Assembly: GCF_014137995.1 (NCBI RefSeq)
Contig: NZ_JACGWV010000001.1
Location: 3,720,001-3,784,000 of the forward strand
Reading direction: 5' to 3'
Length of the DNA stretch: 64,000 bases
From: Promicromonospora sukumoe
GTDB lineage: Bacteria > Actinomycetota > Actinomycetes > Actinomycetales > Cellulomonadaceae
In this document: positions 7,945 through 16,596 of the stretch, one piece after another
Layout: each line of letters starts with the position of its first letter
Numbering within the stretch: position 1 is the first letter of the stretch
Notes under the pieces: model-generated
Database searches by the model: none
The model's input: only the letters and a program-made list of their open reading frames with translations
Told to the model about the DNA's origin: nothing
Translations under genes and position numbers: made by a program

Positions 7945-8223
7945 CCGGCTCAGCAGGAACCGCCGCATCCGATCGGTGGGCTCGTAGAACCCCCACACCC
8001 CGTTCGAGAACTCCCCGGCCGCGAACAACACGACAGGCTCCACGCCTGCGAGCCGATAGGCGTGCGCCCTGCGCTGCGTGCCGGGATGCACCGGGTCATC
8101 GACGACCACGGACCCGGCGGGAAGGGCCTCCCAGCCGACGCCCCAGACGTCGACGCCATCGATCAGCAACGGCCCACCATCGAACACCGCGGTGATGAAC
8201 TCCCAGCCCTGCGACGTCTCCAC
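7936..8223 (-). CDS. Hypothetical protein
   Basis: 95 residues if started at the GTG at 8223 (VETSQGWEFITAVFDGGPLLIDGVDVWGVG...); the frame is open to 8337 but the added N-terminus looks non-coding. The protein is acidic and Gly/Val-rich with no membrane segment, Cys or known motif; it ends RMRRFLLSRLE. It has the look of a small soluble beta-rich domain. I do not recognise a family. The promoter of the tRNA-like operon overlaps its 3' end on the same strand. Confidence 0.6.
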   Translation of the reverse strand: METSQGWEFITAVFDGGPLLIDGVDVWGVGWEALPAGSVVVDDPVHPGTQRRAHAYRLAGVEPVVLFAAGEFSNGVWGFYEPTDRMRRFLLSRLE

Positions 8224-8455
8224 GGCGCCAGTATCCCCGCCACCATCACCCCAGGTCAGCCCGCCATATGGAGACAGAAGAAAAAACCACACCCCACCGG
8301 TCGACTCCGGCCCACCTCGATGGGAGCCTCGATCCACAACATCGACGGCTCCGAACTCTCAAGAGCCCGTGCGATCTGTCCGTAATCGGCTGTGGCGAAA
8401 ACCGCTTCCTGTGCTTGAATATAGCCAGGCTAGCAAAACTCACAGAGGGGCGATC

Positions 8456-9019
8456 GTGACGACCGAGAGAGTGGTCCTGCTCGACGACGACGGGGCGCCC
8501 GTCGGATCGGAGCTCAAGAGCGCCGTGCACTCCGAGCACACGCCGCTGCACCTGGCGTTCTCGTGCCACGTGCTGAACCCCGCGGGCCAGGTGCTGGTCA
8601 CGCGCCGTTCCCTGCACAAGACGACCTGGCCGGGGGTGTGGACCAACGCGTTCTGCGGGCACCCCCAGCCGGACGAGCCCAGCGAGGAGGCCGTCATGCG
8701 CCGCGCCCGCGACGAGCTCGGCCTCACCCTGCGCCAGCTCCGCCTGGAGCTGCCGAACTTCCGGTACCGCGCCGTCGACGCCAGCGGGATCGTGGAGAAC
8801 GAGGTGTGCCCCGTGTACGTGGCCGTCACCAAGGACGAGCCGATCGTCAACCCGTACGAGGCCATGGAGGCCCGGTGGGCCGACGGCAACGCGCTGGGCC
8901 AGGCCCTGCGCTACGCGCCGTGGGCGTTCTCCCCGTGGTTCGTGGAGCAGGCCGACGAGATGCCGCTCTACGCCGCGCTCGCGGCCCGGTCCGCCAGAGA
9001 CGACGTGACCTGGCCATGA
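8456..9019 (+). CDS. idi: Isopentenyl-diphosphate delta-isomerase (type 1, Nudix)
   Basis: 187 residues from GTG at 8456 with GAGGGG upstream. It interconverts isopentenyl and dimethylallyl diphosphate, supplying prenyl starters to the carotenoid genes that follow. Visible family marks: HLAFSCHVLNPAGQVLVTRRSLHKTTWPGVWTNAFCGHP, with the catalytic Cys in NAFCGHP and metal-binding His residues, the Nudix-type REL-like helix (RRARDELG), and ENEVCPVYVA with the catalytic Glu. It is the first gene of the carotenoid operon and overlaps crtE by 4 bp. The AT-richer segment at 8410-8447 probably carries the operon promoter, but I cannot fix a -35/-10 pair. Confidence 0.95.
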   Translation: MTTERVVLLDDDGAPVGSELKSAVHSEHTPLHLAFSCHVLNPAGQVLVTRRSLHKTTWPGVWTNAFCGHPQPDEPSEEAVMRRARDELGLTLRQLRLELPNFRYRAVDASGIVENEVCPVYVAVTKDEPIVNPYEAMEARWADGNALGQALRYAPWAFSPWFVEQADEMPLYAALAARSARDDVTWP

Positions 9020-10059
9020 CCGAGATCCTGACCCACGACGCGGTGGACGTCGTCCTGGCCGACTTCTTCGCCGACCGCGTGCGCCGCGCCACCCCGCTGG
9101 CCGAGCACTACGGCCTGCTGTGGCGCCGGCTGACCCGGTCCAGCGAGGGCGGCAAGCGCCTGCGCCCCCAGCTCCTGCTCGACGCGCACGCCGCGTTCGG
9201 CGGCCCGCACCCCCAGGACGCCGCCGTCGCGGCGGCGGCCTTCGAGCTGGTGCACACGGCGCTCCTGCTGCACGACGACGTGCTCGACCGCGACCTGACC
9301 CGGCGCGGCCGGCCCAACCTGGCGGCCGAGTTCGCGAGCGACGCGACCCAGGGCGACCTGTCCCCCGAGTCGGCGAGCGCCTGGGGCACCGCGTCGAGCA
9401 TCCTCGGCGGTGACCTGCTGCTGAGCTCGGCGTACGCCCTGGTCGCCCGGATCGGATCGGCGGGCCGCGCGGAGCTGACGGACATCATCGAGGACAGCCT
9501 GTTCCGTGCCGCGGCGGGTGAGCACGACGACGTCGCGTTCGGCCTGGGCACGGCCCCGGCCACCCCGGAGCGGCTGCTGCGGATGATGGCGAACAAGACG
9601 GGCAGCTACTCCTTTGCCGGACCCCTGCGGGCCGGCGGCGCCCTGGCTGGTGCCGGCCCGCAGGCCTCGGCCGAGCTGGAGCAGGTCGGCATCGCCCTGG
9701 GCATGCTCTACCAGGTGCGCGACGACCTGCTCGGCGTGTTCGGCGACCCGGTCGTGACGGGCAAGAGCGCGACCGGGGACCTGCGGGAGGGCAAGCGGAC
9801 CCTGCTGGTCGCGTGCGCGGAGGGCCACCCGGACTGGACGGCGGTGCGGCACCTGTGGGGCCACCCCGACCTGACGGAGGCCGACGCCGAGGAGCTGCGT
9901 GCCGCGCTGGTCTCCAGCGGCGCGCGGTCGGCCGTCGCGGAGCTGGTCGCCGCCAAGCGCAGCGCGGCGGTCGCGATGATCGCCCGCACGGCGCTGCCCG
10001 TCGTCCTGAAGCAGGAGCTGACCGGTCTGGCCGACAAGCTCGCGGAGCGTGAGTCGTGA
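9016..10059 (+). CDS. crtE: Geranylgeranyl diphosphate synthase
   Basis: 347 residues from ATG at 9016 (ATGA overlap with idi). This trans-prenyltransferase condenses isopentenyl diphosphate onto allylic diphosphates to give C20 GGPP. Marks: GGKRLRPQLLL (substrate-binding KR), the first Asp-rich motif LLLHDDVLDRDLTRRGRPN, the FQ-like helix MLYQVRDDLLGVFGD with the second Asp-rich motif, and GKSATGDLREGKRTLL. The residues before the first Asp-rich motif (HTALLLH) are small, as expected of longer-chain rather than FPP synthases. Coupled to crtB downstream by a GTGA overlap. Confidence 0.95.
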   Translation: MTEILTHDAVDVVLADFFADRVRRATPLAEHYGLLWRRLTRSSEGGKRLRPQLLLDAHAAFGGPHPQDAAVAAAAFELVHTALLLHDDVLDRDLTRRGRPNLAAEFASDATQGDLSPESASAWGTASSILGGDLLLSSAYALVARIGSAGRAELTDIIEDSLFRAAAGEHDDVAFGLGTAPATPERLLRMMANKTGSYSFAGPLRAGGALAGAGPQASAELEQVGIALGMLYQVRDDLLGVFGDPVVTGKSATGDLREGKRTLLVACAEGHPDWTAVRHLWGHPDLTEADAEELRAALVSSGARSAVAELVAAKRSAAVAMIARTALPVVLKQELTGLADKLAERES

Positions 10060-10946
10060 TCCCGTCGTCCTCGCTGGCCCTGTACTCGCGGACGGCCCAT
10101 GCCGCCGCGGCCCAGGTGATCGGCGCCTACTCGACCTCGTTCAGCCTGGCCACGCGGCTGCTGCCGCCGACGGTGCGCGGCATGGTCGAGGACATCTACG
10201 CGCTGGTGCGCGTGGCCGACGAGATCGTCGACGGCCCGGCGCAGGAGGCCGGGCTCGCGCACGCCGAGCGGCGCGCGGCCCTGGACGCGCTGGAGGAGGA
10301 GACGTACCTGACGCTGCGCCGCGGGTTCAGCACCAACATGGTGGTGCACGCGTTCGGCACGACGGCGCGCGCGGTCGGCATCGACGAGACGTTGGTGCGA
10401 CCCTTCTTCGCCTCGATGCGCCGCGACCTGGACCCGGTCGTGGCCCTGGACGACGAGCAGTACCGCGAGTACGTGCACGGTTCCGCCGAGGTGGTGGGCC
10501 TGATGTGCCTGCGCGCGTTCCTGGACGGGCGGCACGTGCCGGACGGCGTCCGGGCCCGGCTGGAGGAGGGCGCCCGCCGGCTCGGCGCGGCGTTCCAGAA
10601 GATCAACTTCCTGCGGGACCTGGGCGACGACCAGGACCGCCTGGGCCGCACCTACTTCCCGGGCACCGGGCCGGAGCGGCTCGACGAGGCCCGCAAGGCC
10701 GCCGTCGTCGCCGACATCGACGACGACCTGGCCGCCGCGCGCGCCGTGCTCCCGCTGCTGCCCGTCGGGCCGCGGCGGGCGACGGCGCTGGCCGCGGGCC
10801 TGTTCTCGGAGCTCAACGACCGCCTGCGGAACACCCCCGCCGAGCACCTGCACGCGCGGCGCGTGTCGGTGCCGGCCACCACCAAGATGCGCATCGTCGT
10901 CGTGACTCTCGCGGGCGCCCAGACCGGCAAGCGATGGGCGGCATGA
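10056..10946 (+). CDS. crtB: Phytoene synthase
   Basis: 296 residues from GTG at 10056. It joins two GGPP molecules head to head to form phytoene, the C40 backbone. The squalene/phytoene synthase motifs are present: YSTSFSLATRLL, the first Asp-rich motif VRVADEIVDG, and the second NFLRDLGDDQDRLGRTYFP that binds Mg-diphosphate. Length is usual for the family. It overlaps crtE and crtI, so all three steps to coloured carotenoid are translated in step. Confidence 0.95.
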   Translation: MIPSSSLALYSRTAHAAAAQVIGAYSTSFSLATRLLPPTVRGMVEDIYALVRVADEIVDGPAQEAGLAHAERRAALDALEEETYLTLRRGFSTNMVVHAFGTTARAVGIDETLVRPFFASMRRDLDPVVALDDEQYREYVHGSAEVVGLMCLRAFLDGRHVPDGVRARLEEGARRLGAAFQKINFLRDLGDDQDRLGRTYFPGTGPERLDEARKAAVVADIDDDLAAARAVLPLLPVGPRRATALAAGLFSELNDRLRNTPAEHLHARRVSVPATTKMRIVVVTLAGAQTGKRWAA

Positions 10947-12493
10947 GCGGCGACGGACGGCGCGTGATCGTGGTGGGCGGCGGTATCTCGGGCCTCGCGA
11001 CCGCTGCCCTGCTGGCCCGGGACGGCGCGTCGGTCACCCTGCTGGAGGCCCGGTACGAGCTGGGCGGACGCGCGGGGCGCTGGCACCGCGACGGCTTCAC
11101 GTTCGACACCGGCCCCTCCTGGTACCTCATGCCCGAGGTCTTCGAGCACTTCTTCAACCTGCTCGGCACGAGCGCGGCCGACGAGCTGGACCTGATCCGC
11201 CTGGACCCGTCCTACCGGGTGTTCTTCGAGGGCGACACCGAGCCCTTCGACCTGCCCGCCGACGGCGCCCGCGAGGCGCTGCTGGCGCTCGACCCGGAGT
11301 CGGCCCCGAGGCTTCGCGCGTACCTGGACTCGGCGGCGGAGACGTACCGGATCGCGACCGAGCGGTTCCTGTACGCCACGTTCGCCTCGCCGGCGCCGCT
11401 GCTCGCGCCCGACGTCGTGCGGCGCGCCCCGCGGCTGCTGCGCCTGCTCGGGGAGTCGCTGGACCACTTCATCTCCCGGCACACCACGAACGACCGGGTG
11501 CGCCGCGTCCTGGGCTACCCCGCGGTCTTCCTCGGGACGTCGCCGAGCGCGGCGCCCAGCATGTACCACCTGATGAGCCACCTCGACGTGACCCAGGGCG
11601 TGCTCTACCCGCGCGGCGGGTTCGGCGCCGTGATCGACGCCGTCGCGCGCGTCGCCCAACGACAGGGCGCCAACCTGCTCACGGGGCACAAGGTCCGCCG
11701 GATCACGGTGACCGACGGCGCCGCGACCGGCGTCGAGGTCGTCGGCCCGGACGGCATCACCCGCCACCTGCCCGCCGACGTCGTCGTGTCGACGGCGGAC
11801 CTGCGCGTCACCGAGCACGAGCTGCTGGGCCGCGAGCACCGCAGCCACGGCGACGGCTGGTGGAAGCGCCGCGACCCCGGCCCCGGCGCCGTGCTCGCCC
11901 TGCTGGGCGTGCGCGGCGAGGTGCCGAACCTGGCCCACCACTCGCTCCTGTTCGCCGAGGACTGGCAGGAGGGCTTCGACGCGATCTACGGCAAGAAGCC
12001 GTCCGTGCCGTCCCCGGCGTCGCTGTACGTGTGCAAGCCGAGCGCCACGGACGCCGTCGCGCCGCCCGGGCACGAGAACCTGTTCGTGCTCGTCCCGGTG
12101 CCGGCCGACACGTCGATCGGGGCGGGCGGGATCGACGGCGCCGGCGACCCCGGCGTCGAGCGCATCGTGGACGACGCGATCGAGCAGATCGCCAAGTGGA
12201 CCGACACCCCGGACCTTGCGGAGCGCGTCGTCGTGCGGCGCACGATCGGGCCCGCCGACTTCGAGCGGGACCTCGGCGCCTGGCGCGGCGGCGCCCTCGG
12301 GCCCGGCCACACGCTGCGGCAGAGCGCGATGTTCCGCGGGTCCAACGCCTCCTCGCGCGTCTCCCGCCTGCTGTACGCGGGGGCGACGACGATCCCGGGG
12401 ATCGGCCTGCCCATGTGCCTGATCAGCGCGGAGCTGGTGCTCAAGCGGCTGCGGGGCGACACCAGCGCCGGGCCGCTGCGGGAGGTGCCGTGA
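10943..12493 (+). CDS. crtI: Phytoene desaturase
   Basis: 516 residues from ATG at 10943 (ATGA overlap with crtB; an in-frame ATG at 10934 is less likely). FAD-dependent bacterial-type desaturase turning phytoene into lycopene. Marks: FAD-binding VIVVGGGISGLATAALLARDG followed by LLEARYELGGRAG, the RGGFGAVIDAVARVA loop, and the C-terminal LLYAGATTIPGIGLPMCLISAELV signature. Membrane-associated in the family. It overlaps the first cyclase gene by 4 bp. Confidence 0.95.
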   Translation: MSGDGRRVIVVGGGISGLATAALLARDGASVTLLEARYELGGRAGRWHRDGFTFDTGPSWYLMPEVFEHFFNLLGTSAADELDLIRLDPSYRVFFEGDTEPFDLPADGAREALLALDPESAPRLRAYLDSAAETYRIATERFLYATFASPAPLLAPDVVRRAPRLLRLLGESLDHFISRHTTNDRVRRVLGYPAVFLGTSPSAAPSMYHLMSHLDVTQGVLYPRGGFGAVIDAVARVAQRQGANLLTGHKVRRITVTDGAATGVEVVGPDGITRHLPADVVVSTADLRVTEHELLGREHRSHGDGWWKRRDPGPGAVLALLGVRGEVPNLAHHSLLFAEDWQEGFDAIYGKKPSVPSPASLYVCKPSATDAVAPPGHENLFVLVPVPADTSIGAGGIDGAGDPGVERIVDDAIEQIAKWTDTPDLAERVVVRRTIGPADFERDLGAWRGGALGPGHTLRQSAMFRGSNASSRVSRLLYAGATTIPGIGLPMCLISAELVLKRLRGDTSAGPLREVP

Positions 12494-12816
12494 GCTTCGC
12501 CTACCTCGCCGTGCTGCTGGTCTCGGCCGCGGGCGTACTCACCGTGGACCTCCGGTTCAAGCTGTTCCTCTGGGCCGAGCCGCGTCGGGCGGCGGCCGTG
12601 CTCGTCGCCGGCACCGCGTTCTTCCTCGCGTGGGACCTCGCGGGCATCGGCCTGGGCGTCTTCTTCCACGGCGCGGGCCCGTACATGACGGGGCTCATGC
12701 TCGCCCCGGAGCTGCCGGTGGAGGAGATCGTCTTCCTGGCGTTCCTCTGCGAGCTCACCATGGTGCTCGTCCTCGGGGCGCAGCGGCTGCTGGCCCGGCA
12801 GGAGGCCGCACGATGA
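12490..12816 (+). CDS. Lycopene cyclase subunit (CrtYe/CrtYc-type)
   Basis: 108 residues from GTG at 12490. Three hydrophobic helices and the motif LPVEEIVFLAFLCELTMV, the PxE-E signature of heterodimeric lycopene cyclases such as corynebacterial CrtYe/CrtYf and micrococcal CrtYg/CrtYh. It works in the membrane as one half of a heterodimer with the next gene and cyclises the ends of the C50 intermediate flavuxanthin. Whether epsilon (decaprenoxanthin), gamma (sarcinaxanthin) or beta (C.p.450) rings form cannot be read from the sequence. Confidence 0.9.
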   Translation: MSFAYLAVLLVSAAGVLTVDLRFKLFLWAEPRRAAAVLVAGTAFFLAWDLAGIGLGVFFHGAGPYMTGLMLAPELPVEEIVFLAFLCELTMVLVLGAQRLLARQEAAR

Positions 12817-13145
12817 CCTACCTGCTGCTCACGCTGGTCTTCCTCGTGATCGCCGTGGCGGCCGCCGCCGTCGCACTCCGCGTCGCGGCCCGCCGCACGC
12901 CGACGACGGCGGACGAGCGGCCCGCCCCGTGGCGTGCGCTCGTCCTGGCCGCCGTCGCGCTGTTCGTGCTGACGGCCGTGTTCGACAACGTGATGATCGC
13001 CAGCGGGCTGTTCGCCTACTCCGACGCGCACATCTCCGGCCTGAGGGTCGGGCTCGCGCCCGTCGAGGACTTCGCCTACCCGCTCGCCGGCGTCATCCTC
13101 CTGCCCGCCCTCTGGACCCTGTTCGGGAGTCGTCGTGCTCGCTGA
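12813..13145 (+). CDS. Lycopene cyclase subunit (CrtYf/CrtYd-type)
   Basis: 110 residues from ATG at 12813 (ATGA overlap). Three membrane helices and the partner signature LAPVEDFAYPLAGVILLPALW. It is the second half of the heterodimeric cyclase. The order cyclase-a, cyclase-b, elongase here resembles crtYe-crtYf-crtEb of Corynebacterium, while Micrococcus has the elongase first. The last 11 bp overlap the elongase gene. Confidence 0.9.
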   Translation: MTYLLLTLVFLVIAVAAAAVALRVAARRTPTTADERPAPWRALVLAAVALFVLTAVFDNVMIASGLFAYSDAHISGLRVGLAPVEDFAYPLAGVILLPALWTLFGSRRAR

Positions 13146-13995
13146 CCTGGCGCGTGCGTCGCGCCCCCTGAGCTGGATCAACACCGCGTACCCGTTCGCG
13201 GCGGCGTACCTGCTGACGACCGGGACGGTCGACGTCGCCCTCGTGCTGGGCACCCTGTTCTTCCTGGTGCCGTACAACCTGGCGCTCTACGGGATCAACG
13301 ACGTCTTCGACTACGCGTCCGACCTCGCCAACCCCCGCAAGGGCGGCGTCGAGGGCGCGATGCTCTCGCCGCGGCGGCACCGCCCGATCCTGATCGCCTC
13401 CGTGGTGACCTGCGTGCCGTTCGTCGTGGCGCTGGTCGTGCTCGGCCCGCCGATGTCGTGGCTGGTGCTCGCGGTCAGCCTCTTCGCGCTGGTCGCGTAC
13501 TCCGCGCCGCCGTTCCGGTTCAAGGAGGTGCCCGTGCTGGACTCCCTGACGTCCAGCGTGCACTTCGTGAGCCCGGCGGTCTACGGGCTCGCGCTCGCGC
13601 AGGCGAGCCCGACGCCGCAGACGTTCGCCGTGCTCGGCGCGTTCCTGCTGTGGGGCATGGCCAGCCACGCGTTCGGCGCCGTCCAGGACGTGGTGCCCGA
13701 CCGCGAGGGCCGCATCTCGTCCATCGCGACGGCGTTCGGCGCGGCCACCACCGTGCGGCTCGCGCTGGGCGCGTGGGTCGTCGCGGGCGTGCTCGTGGCG
13801 ACCACCGGCTGGCCCACCGGCCTCCTGGGGCTGCTCGCCGTCCCCTACCTCGTGCTGGCCGCGCCGTACGCGAACGTGAGCGACGCGGACTCCGCCCGGG
13901 CGAACGGCGGCTGGCGCCACTTCCTCTGGGTCAACTACGCGGCCGGCGCCGTCGTGACGATCCTCCTCATCGCGAGTGCGGCCGACTACCTGTAG
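13135..13995 (+). CDS. crtEb: Lycopene elongase/hydratase, UbiA prenyltransferase family
   Basis: 286 residues from GTG at 13135 inside the end of the cyclase gene. Eight to nine membrane helices and the UbiA Asp-rich motif NDVFDYASDLANPRKGG (NDxxDxxxD). The second conserved loop contains QDVVPDREGRISSIAT (DxxxD). In C50 carotenoid pathways this enzyme adds two C5 prenyl units to lycopene, making flavuxanthin for the cyclase. Its presence beside a heterodimeric cyclase is the main evidence that the operon makes a C50 pigment. Confidence 0.9.
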   Translation: MLADLARASRPLSWINTAYPFAAAYLLTTGTVDVALVLGTLFFLVPYNLALYGINDVFDYASDLANPRKGGVEGAMLSPRRHRPILIASVVTCVPFVVALVVLGPPMSWLVLAVSLFALVAYSAPPFRFKEVPVLDSLTSSVHFVSPAVYGLALAQASPTPQTFAVLGAFLLWGMASHAFGAVQDVVPDREGRISSIATAFGAATTVRLALGAWVVAGVLVATTGWPTGLLGLLAVPYLVLAAPYANVSDADSARANGGWRHFLWVNYAAGAVVTILLIASAADYL

Positions 13996-14004
13996 TGAGG
14001 AACC

Positions 14005-15348
14005 ATGGCACTGACCAGCACGAGCGTGGTGGGACACCCGAGGTCCGAGGTGTTCGCGTGGCACGAGCGACCCGGCGCGATCATGCGGCTCACCCCGCCG
14101 TGGTCGCCCCTGACGGTGGTCCGGGAGGCGTCGTCGCTCGACGGCGGTGAGGCCGTGCTACGGCTGCCCCTCGGCCTGCGGTGGGTCGCCCGGCACACCG
14201 GGTACGAGCCGCCGGAGCGGTTCGTCGACGAGCTGGTCTCCGCTCCCCTGCGCTGGGTGGTGCCGTGGCGGCACACCCACGAGTTCCACGCCGACGGCGA
14301 CCGCACCCGCATCACCGACACCGTCGACACCCCGGTGCCCGGGGCCCTGCTGCGGTCCATGTTCGCCTACCGGCACCGCCAGCTCGGGATGGACCTCGCG
14401 GCGCAGGCCACGGCCCGCAACGGCGGCGACCGGCCGATGGTCGTCGCGATCACCGGCAGCCGCGGCCTGGTCGGCAGCGCCCTGGCGCCCTTCCTGACCA
14501 CGGCCGGGCACCGCGTGGTCCGGCTCGTGCGCGGCGCCCCGCACGGCCCCGACGAACGCCGCTGGGACCCGCGGCGCCCGGCCGAGGACCTGCTGGAGGG
14601 CGTCGACGCCGTGGTCCACCTGGCCGGCGCCTCGATCGCGGGCCGGTTCACCGACGCGCACCGGGCCGCCATCCGCGACTCCCGCATCGGCCCGACGACG
14701 GCGCTCGCCGAGCTGGCCGCCCGCACCGCCGACGGCCCGCGGGTGTTCGTCAGCGCGTCCGCGATCGGGTTCTACGGTGCCGACCGGGGCGACGAGGTGC
14801 TCACCGAGACCAGCGCGCGCGGCGAGGGTTTCCTCGCCGACGTCGTCCACGACTGGGAGCAGGCGACCGCACCCGCCGACACCGCGGGCCTGCGCGTGGT
14901 CAACGTGCGCACCGGCCTGGTGCAGTCGCCCCGCGGCGGCACGCTGCAGATCTTCCACCCGCTGTTCGCGGCCGGGCTGGGCGGCCGGCTCGGCGACGGG
15001 CGGATGTGGCAGTCCTGGATCGGCATCGACGACCTGGTCGACGCCTACCACCGCGCGCTGTACGACACCCGGCTGTCCGGCCCGGTCAACGCCGTGGCTC
15101 CCACGCCGGTGCGCAACGCCGCCTACACCGCGACGCTCGCGGCGGTGCTGCGCCGCCCGGCGATCCTCCCGGTGCCGAGCCTGGGGCCGAAGCTGCTGCT
15201 CGGCCAGGAGGGCGCCGACGAGCTCGCCCAGGCCAGCCAGCGGGTCTCCCCCGCCGCGCTGCTCGCGGTGGGCCACCGGTTCCGGCACCCGACCCTGGAG
15301 CCGGCGCTGCGTCACCTGCTCGGCCGGGACCTCCGCGCGCGGGCCTGA
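14005..15348 (+). CDS. SRPBCC domain fused to TIGR01777-type NAD-dependent epimerase
   Basis: 447 residues from ATG at 14005 with GTGAGGAACC upstream. Residues ~1-145 form a START/SRPBCC-like lipid-binding domain (VVGHPRSEVFAWHERPGAIMRLTPPW, VVPWRHTHEFHADGDRTRITDTV). Residues ~148-445 are an extended SDR of the TIGR01777 group (VVAITGSRGLVGSALAPFL, VVHLAGASIAGRF, VFVSASAIGFYG with the Tyr, and a late MWQSWIGIDDLVDAYHRAL). The function of TIGR01777 proteins is not settled. It starts 9 bp after the lycopene elongase and so is probably in the carotenoid operon, where it might modify or carry a hydrophobic substrate. It converges on the VanZ-like gene with a 37-bp overlap. Confidence 0.85.
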   Translation: MALTSTSVVGHPRSEVFAWHERPGAIMRLTPPWSPLTVVREASSLDGGEAVLRLPLGLRWVARHTGYEPPERFVDELVSAPLRWVVPWRHTHEFHADGDRTRITDTVDTPVPGALLRSMFAYRHRQLGMDLAAQATARNGGDRPMVVAITGSRGLVGSALAPFLTTAGHRVVRLVRGAPHGPDERRWDPRRPAEDLLEGVDAVVHLAGASIAGRFTDAHRAAIRDSRIGPTTALAELAARTADGPRVFVSASAIGFYGADRGDEVLTETSARGEGFLADVVHDWEQATAPADTAGLRVVNVRTGLVQSPRGGTLQIFHPLFAAGLGGRLGDGRMWQSWIGIDDLVDAYHRALYDTRLSGPVNAVAPTPVRNAAYTATLAAVLRRPAILPVPSLGPKLLLGQEGADELAQASQRVSPAALLAVGHRFRHPTLEPALRHLLGRDLRARA

Positions 15349-16550
15349 CGGGGCGGGCCGGCTGGGCTAACGGCGGGCGCGAGCGTCCGCGCGTCGACCA
15401 GCCGGTACGGGGCCACCTTCCCGGACAGGCCCCGCCGGTCTCGCGTGAACAGGACGGCGAGCACCAGCACGGTCGCCACCGTCGTCGCGAGCCCCTGCGC
15501 GGGGGCGAGCGCGCCGACGTCGAACATCGTCGCGGCGTCGGACAGCGCCTGGAGCAGGCCCCACAGGGCGCCGCCCGCGAGCCCGCGGCGCAGCCGGGCC
15601 GACGGCGCGAGCCGCGCCCGGCCGTCGCCGCCGGCGTGACCGTCGCGGCCGGCGTCACCGTCACCGTCGCCGTCCGCCGGGACGACCGCGAGCCACACCG
15701 TGCGCTGCCCGAGCGACTCCCCCGAGCCCGTGACCAGCGGCAGCACGAACACGAGCACCCACGCCAGGCCGCTCGTGCCCAGCCACACCGCCAGGGAGTC
15801 GGCGGCCGCGCGGCCCGTCAGCAGGTAGTAGCCCAGGCCGATCGTCAGGGCGAGCACGCCGGCCAGAGCGGTGTAGGCGAGGTAGTCCACGGCCATGCCG
15901 AACAGGCGGCGCCACAGCGTCACGGGCCGCGGCGTGCCCCGGCTTGCCGCCAGCGTGCGGGCGCCCGGCATCCAGCGCAGCACCCACGGTGCCACGAGCG
16001 CACCCAGGACCCCGCCGAGCGTGTTGGTCAGCAGGTCGTCGACGTCGGCGAGCCGGTACGAGCACGGGATCAGCCCGAAGATGCCGGTGAGCTGCGTGAC
16101 CTCGATCAGCAGCGACGCTCCCAGCGCCGACGCCGCCGACGCGAACAGCCCCCAGCCCAGGTACCGGCGCACGAGGATGCCCCACGGCACGAACAGCACC
16201 ACGTTGAACACGCCCTGGAGCACCGAGATGTCCCGCAGCGTGGCGCCCAGGGACAGCCCGGCGGTGCGCTCGCGGATGTCGGCGACGATCTGCAGGGGCC
16301 GCAGCTGTGCGCCGTCGTACCCGTAGCTCGCGCACCAGGTTGCCAGGTCCCCCGAGGGCAGCGGGAGCAGCGTGTACGCCACGAGCGCGGTGCCGTAGAC
16401 GGCGAGCGCCGCCGCGCCGAGCAGCCGGGCCGGGCTGGTGGCGCCGTACCGGCGCACCTGGATCACGAGGATCGGGATGAGCAGGGCGAGGAACAGGCCC
16501 GTTCCGAGGAGCACGCCTATCCGGGCGGGCCACGTCCACACGTCGGTCAC
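15312..16550 (-). CDS. VanZ-like multi-pass membrane protein
   Basis: 412 residues. The VanZ-like core lies at about 50-190: YTLLPLP, FNVVLFVPWGILVRRYLGWG, SLLIEVTQL and ADVDDLLTNTLGGVLGALVAP, the F-x-P-G/W and D-V-x-D-x-x-x-N-x-x-G pattern of the family. A second half of four more helices is joined by an Asp/Gly-rich loop (DGDGDGDAGRDGHAGGDG). VanZ itself confers low-level teicoplanin resistance; most relatives have no known role. Not an antibiotic-resistance call here, since no van genes are near. It stands alone on the minus strand. Confidence 0.85.
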   Translation of the reverse strand: MTDVWTWPARIGVLLGTGLFLALLIPILVIQVRRYGATSPARLLGAAALAVYGTALVAYTLLPLPSGDLATWCASYGYDGAQLRPLQIVADIRERTAGLSLGATLRDISVLQGVFNVVLFVPWGILVRRYLGWGLFASAASALGASLLIEVTQLTGIFGLIPCSYRLADVDDLLTNTLGGVLGALVAPWVLRWMPGARTLAASRGTPRPVTLWRRLFGMAVDYLAYTALAGVLALTIGLGYYLLTGRAAADSLAVWLGTSGLAWVLVFVLPLVTGSGESLGQRTVWLAVVPADGDGDGDAGRDGHAGGDGRARLAPSARLRRGLAGGALWGLLQALSDAATMFDVGALAPAQGLATTVATVLVLAVLFTRDRRGLSGKVAPYRLVDARTLAPAVSPAGPPRQARARRSRPSR

Positions 16551-16596
16551 CCGGAAACGCTATGCGCCGGGTGAATTCCGCGCGCGGGGAGCGCCT

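Noticed and set aside
8340..8455. Riboswitch upstream of the carotenoid operon
   Set aside because: The region is AT-richer and promoter-like, but I could not find any known aptamer core or a stable conserved hairpin.
15312..16550. Glycopeptide resistance locus (VanZ)
   Set aside because: Only the VanZ-like domain is present; no vanHAX, vanS or vanR genes nearby, and VanZ-like proteins are widespread.
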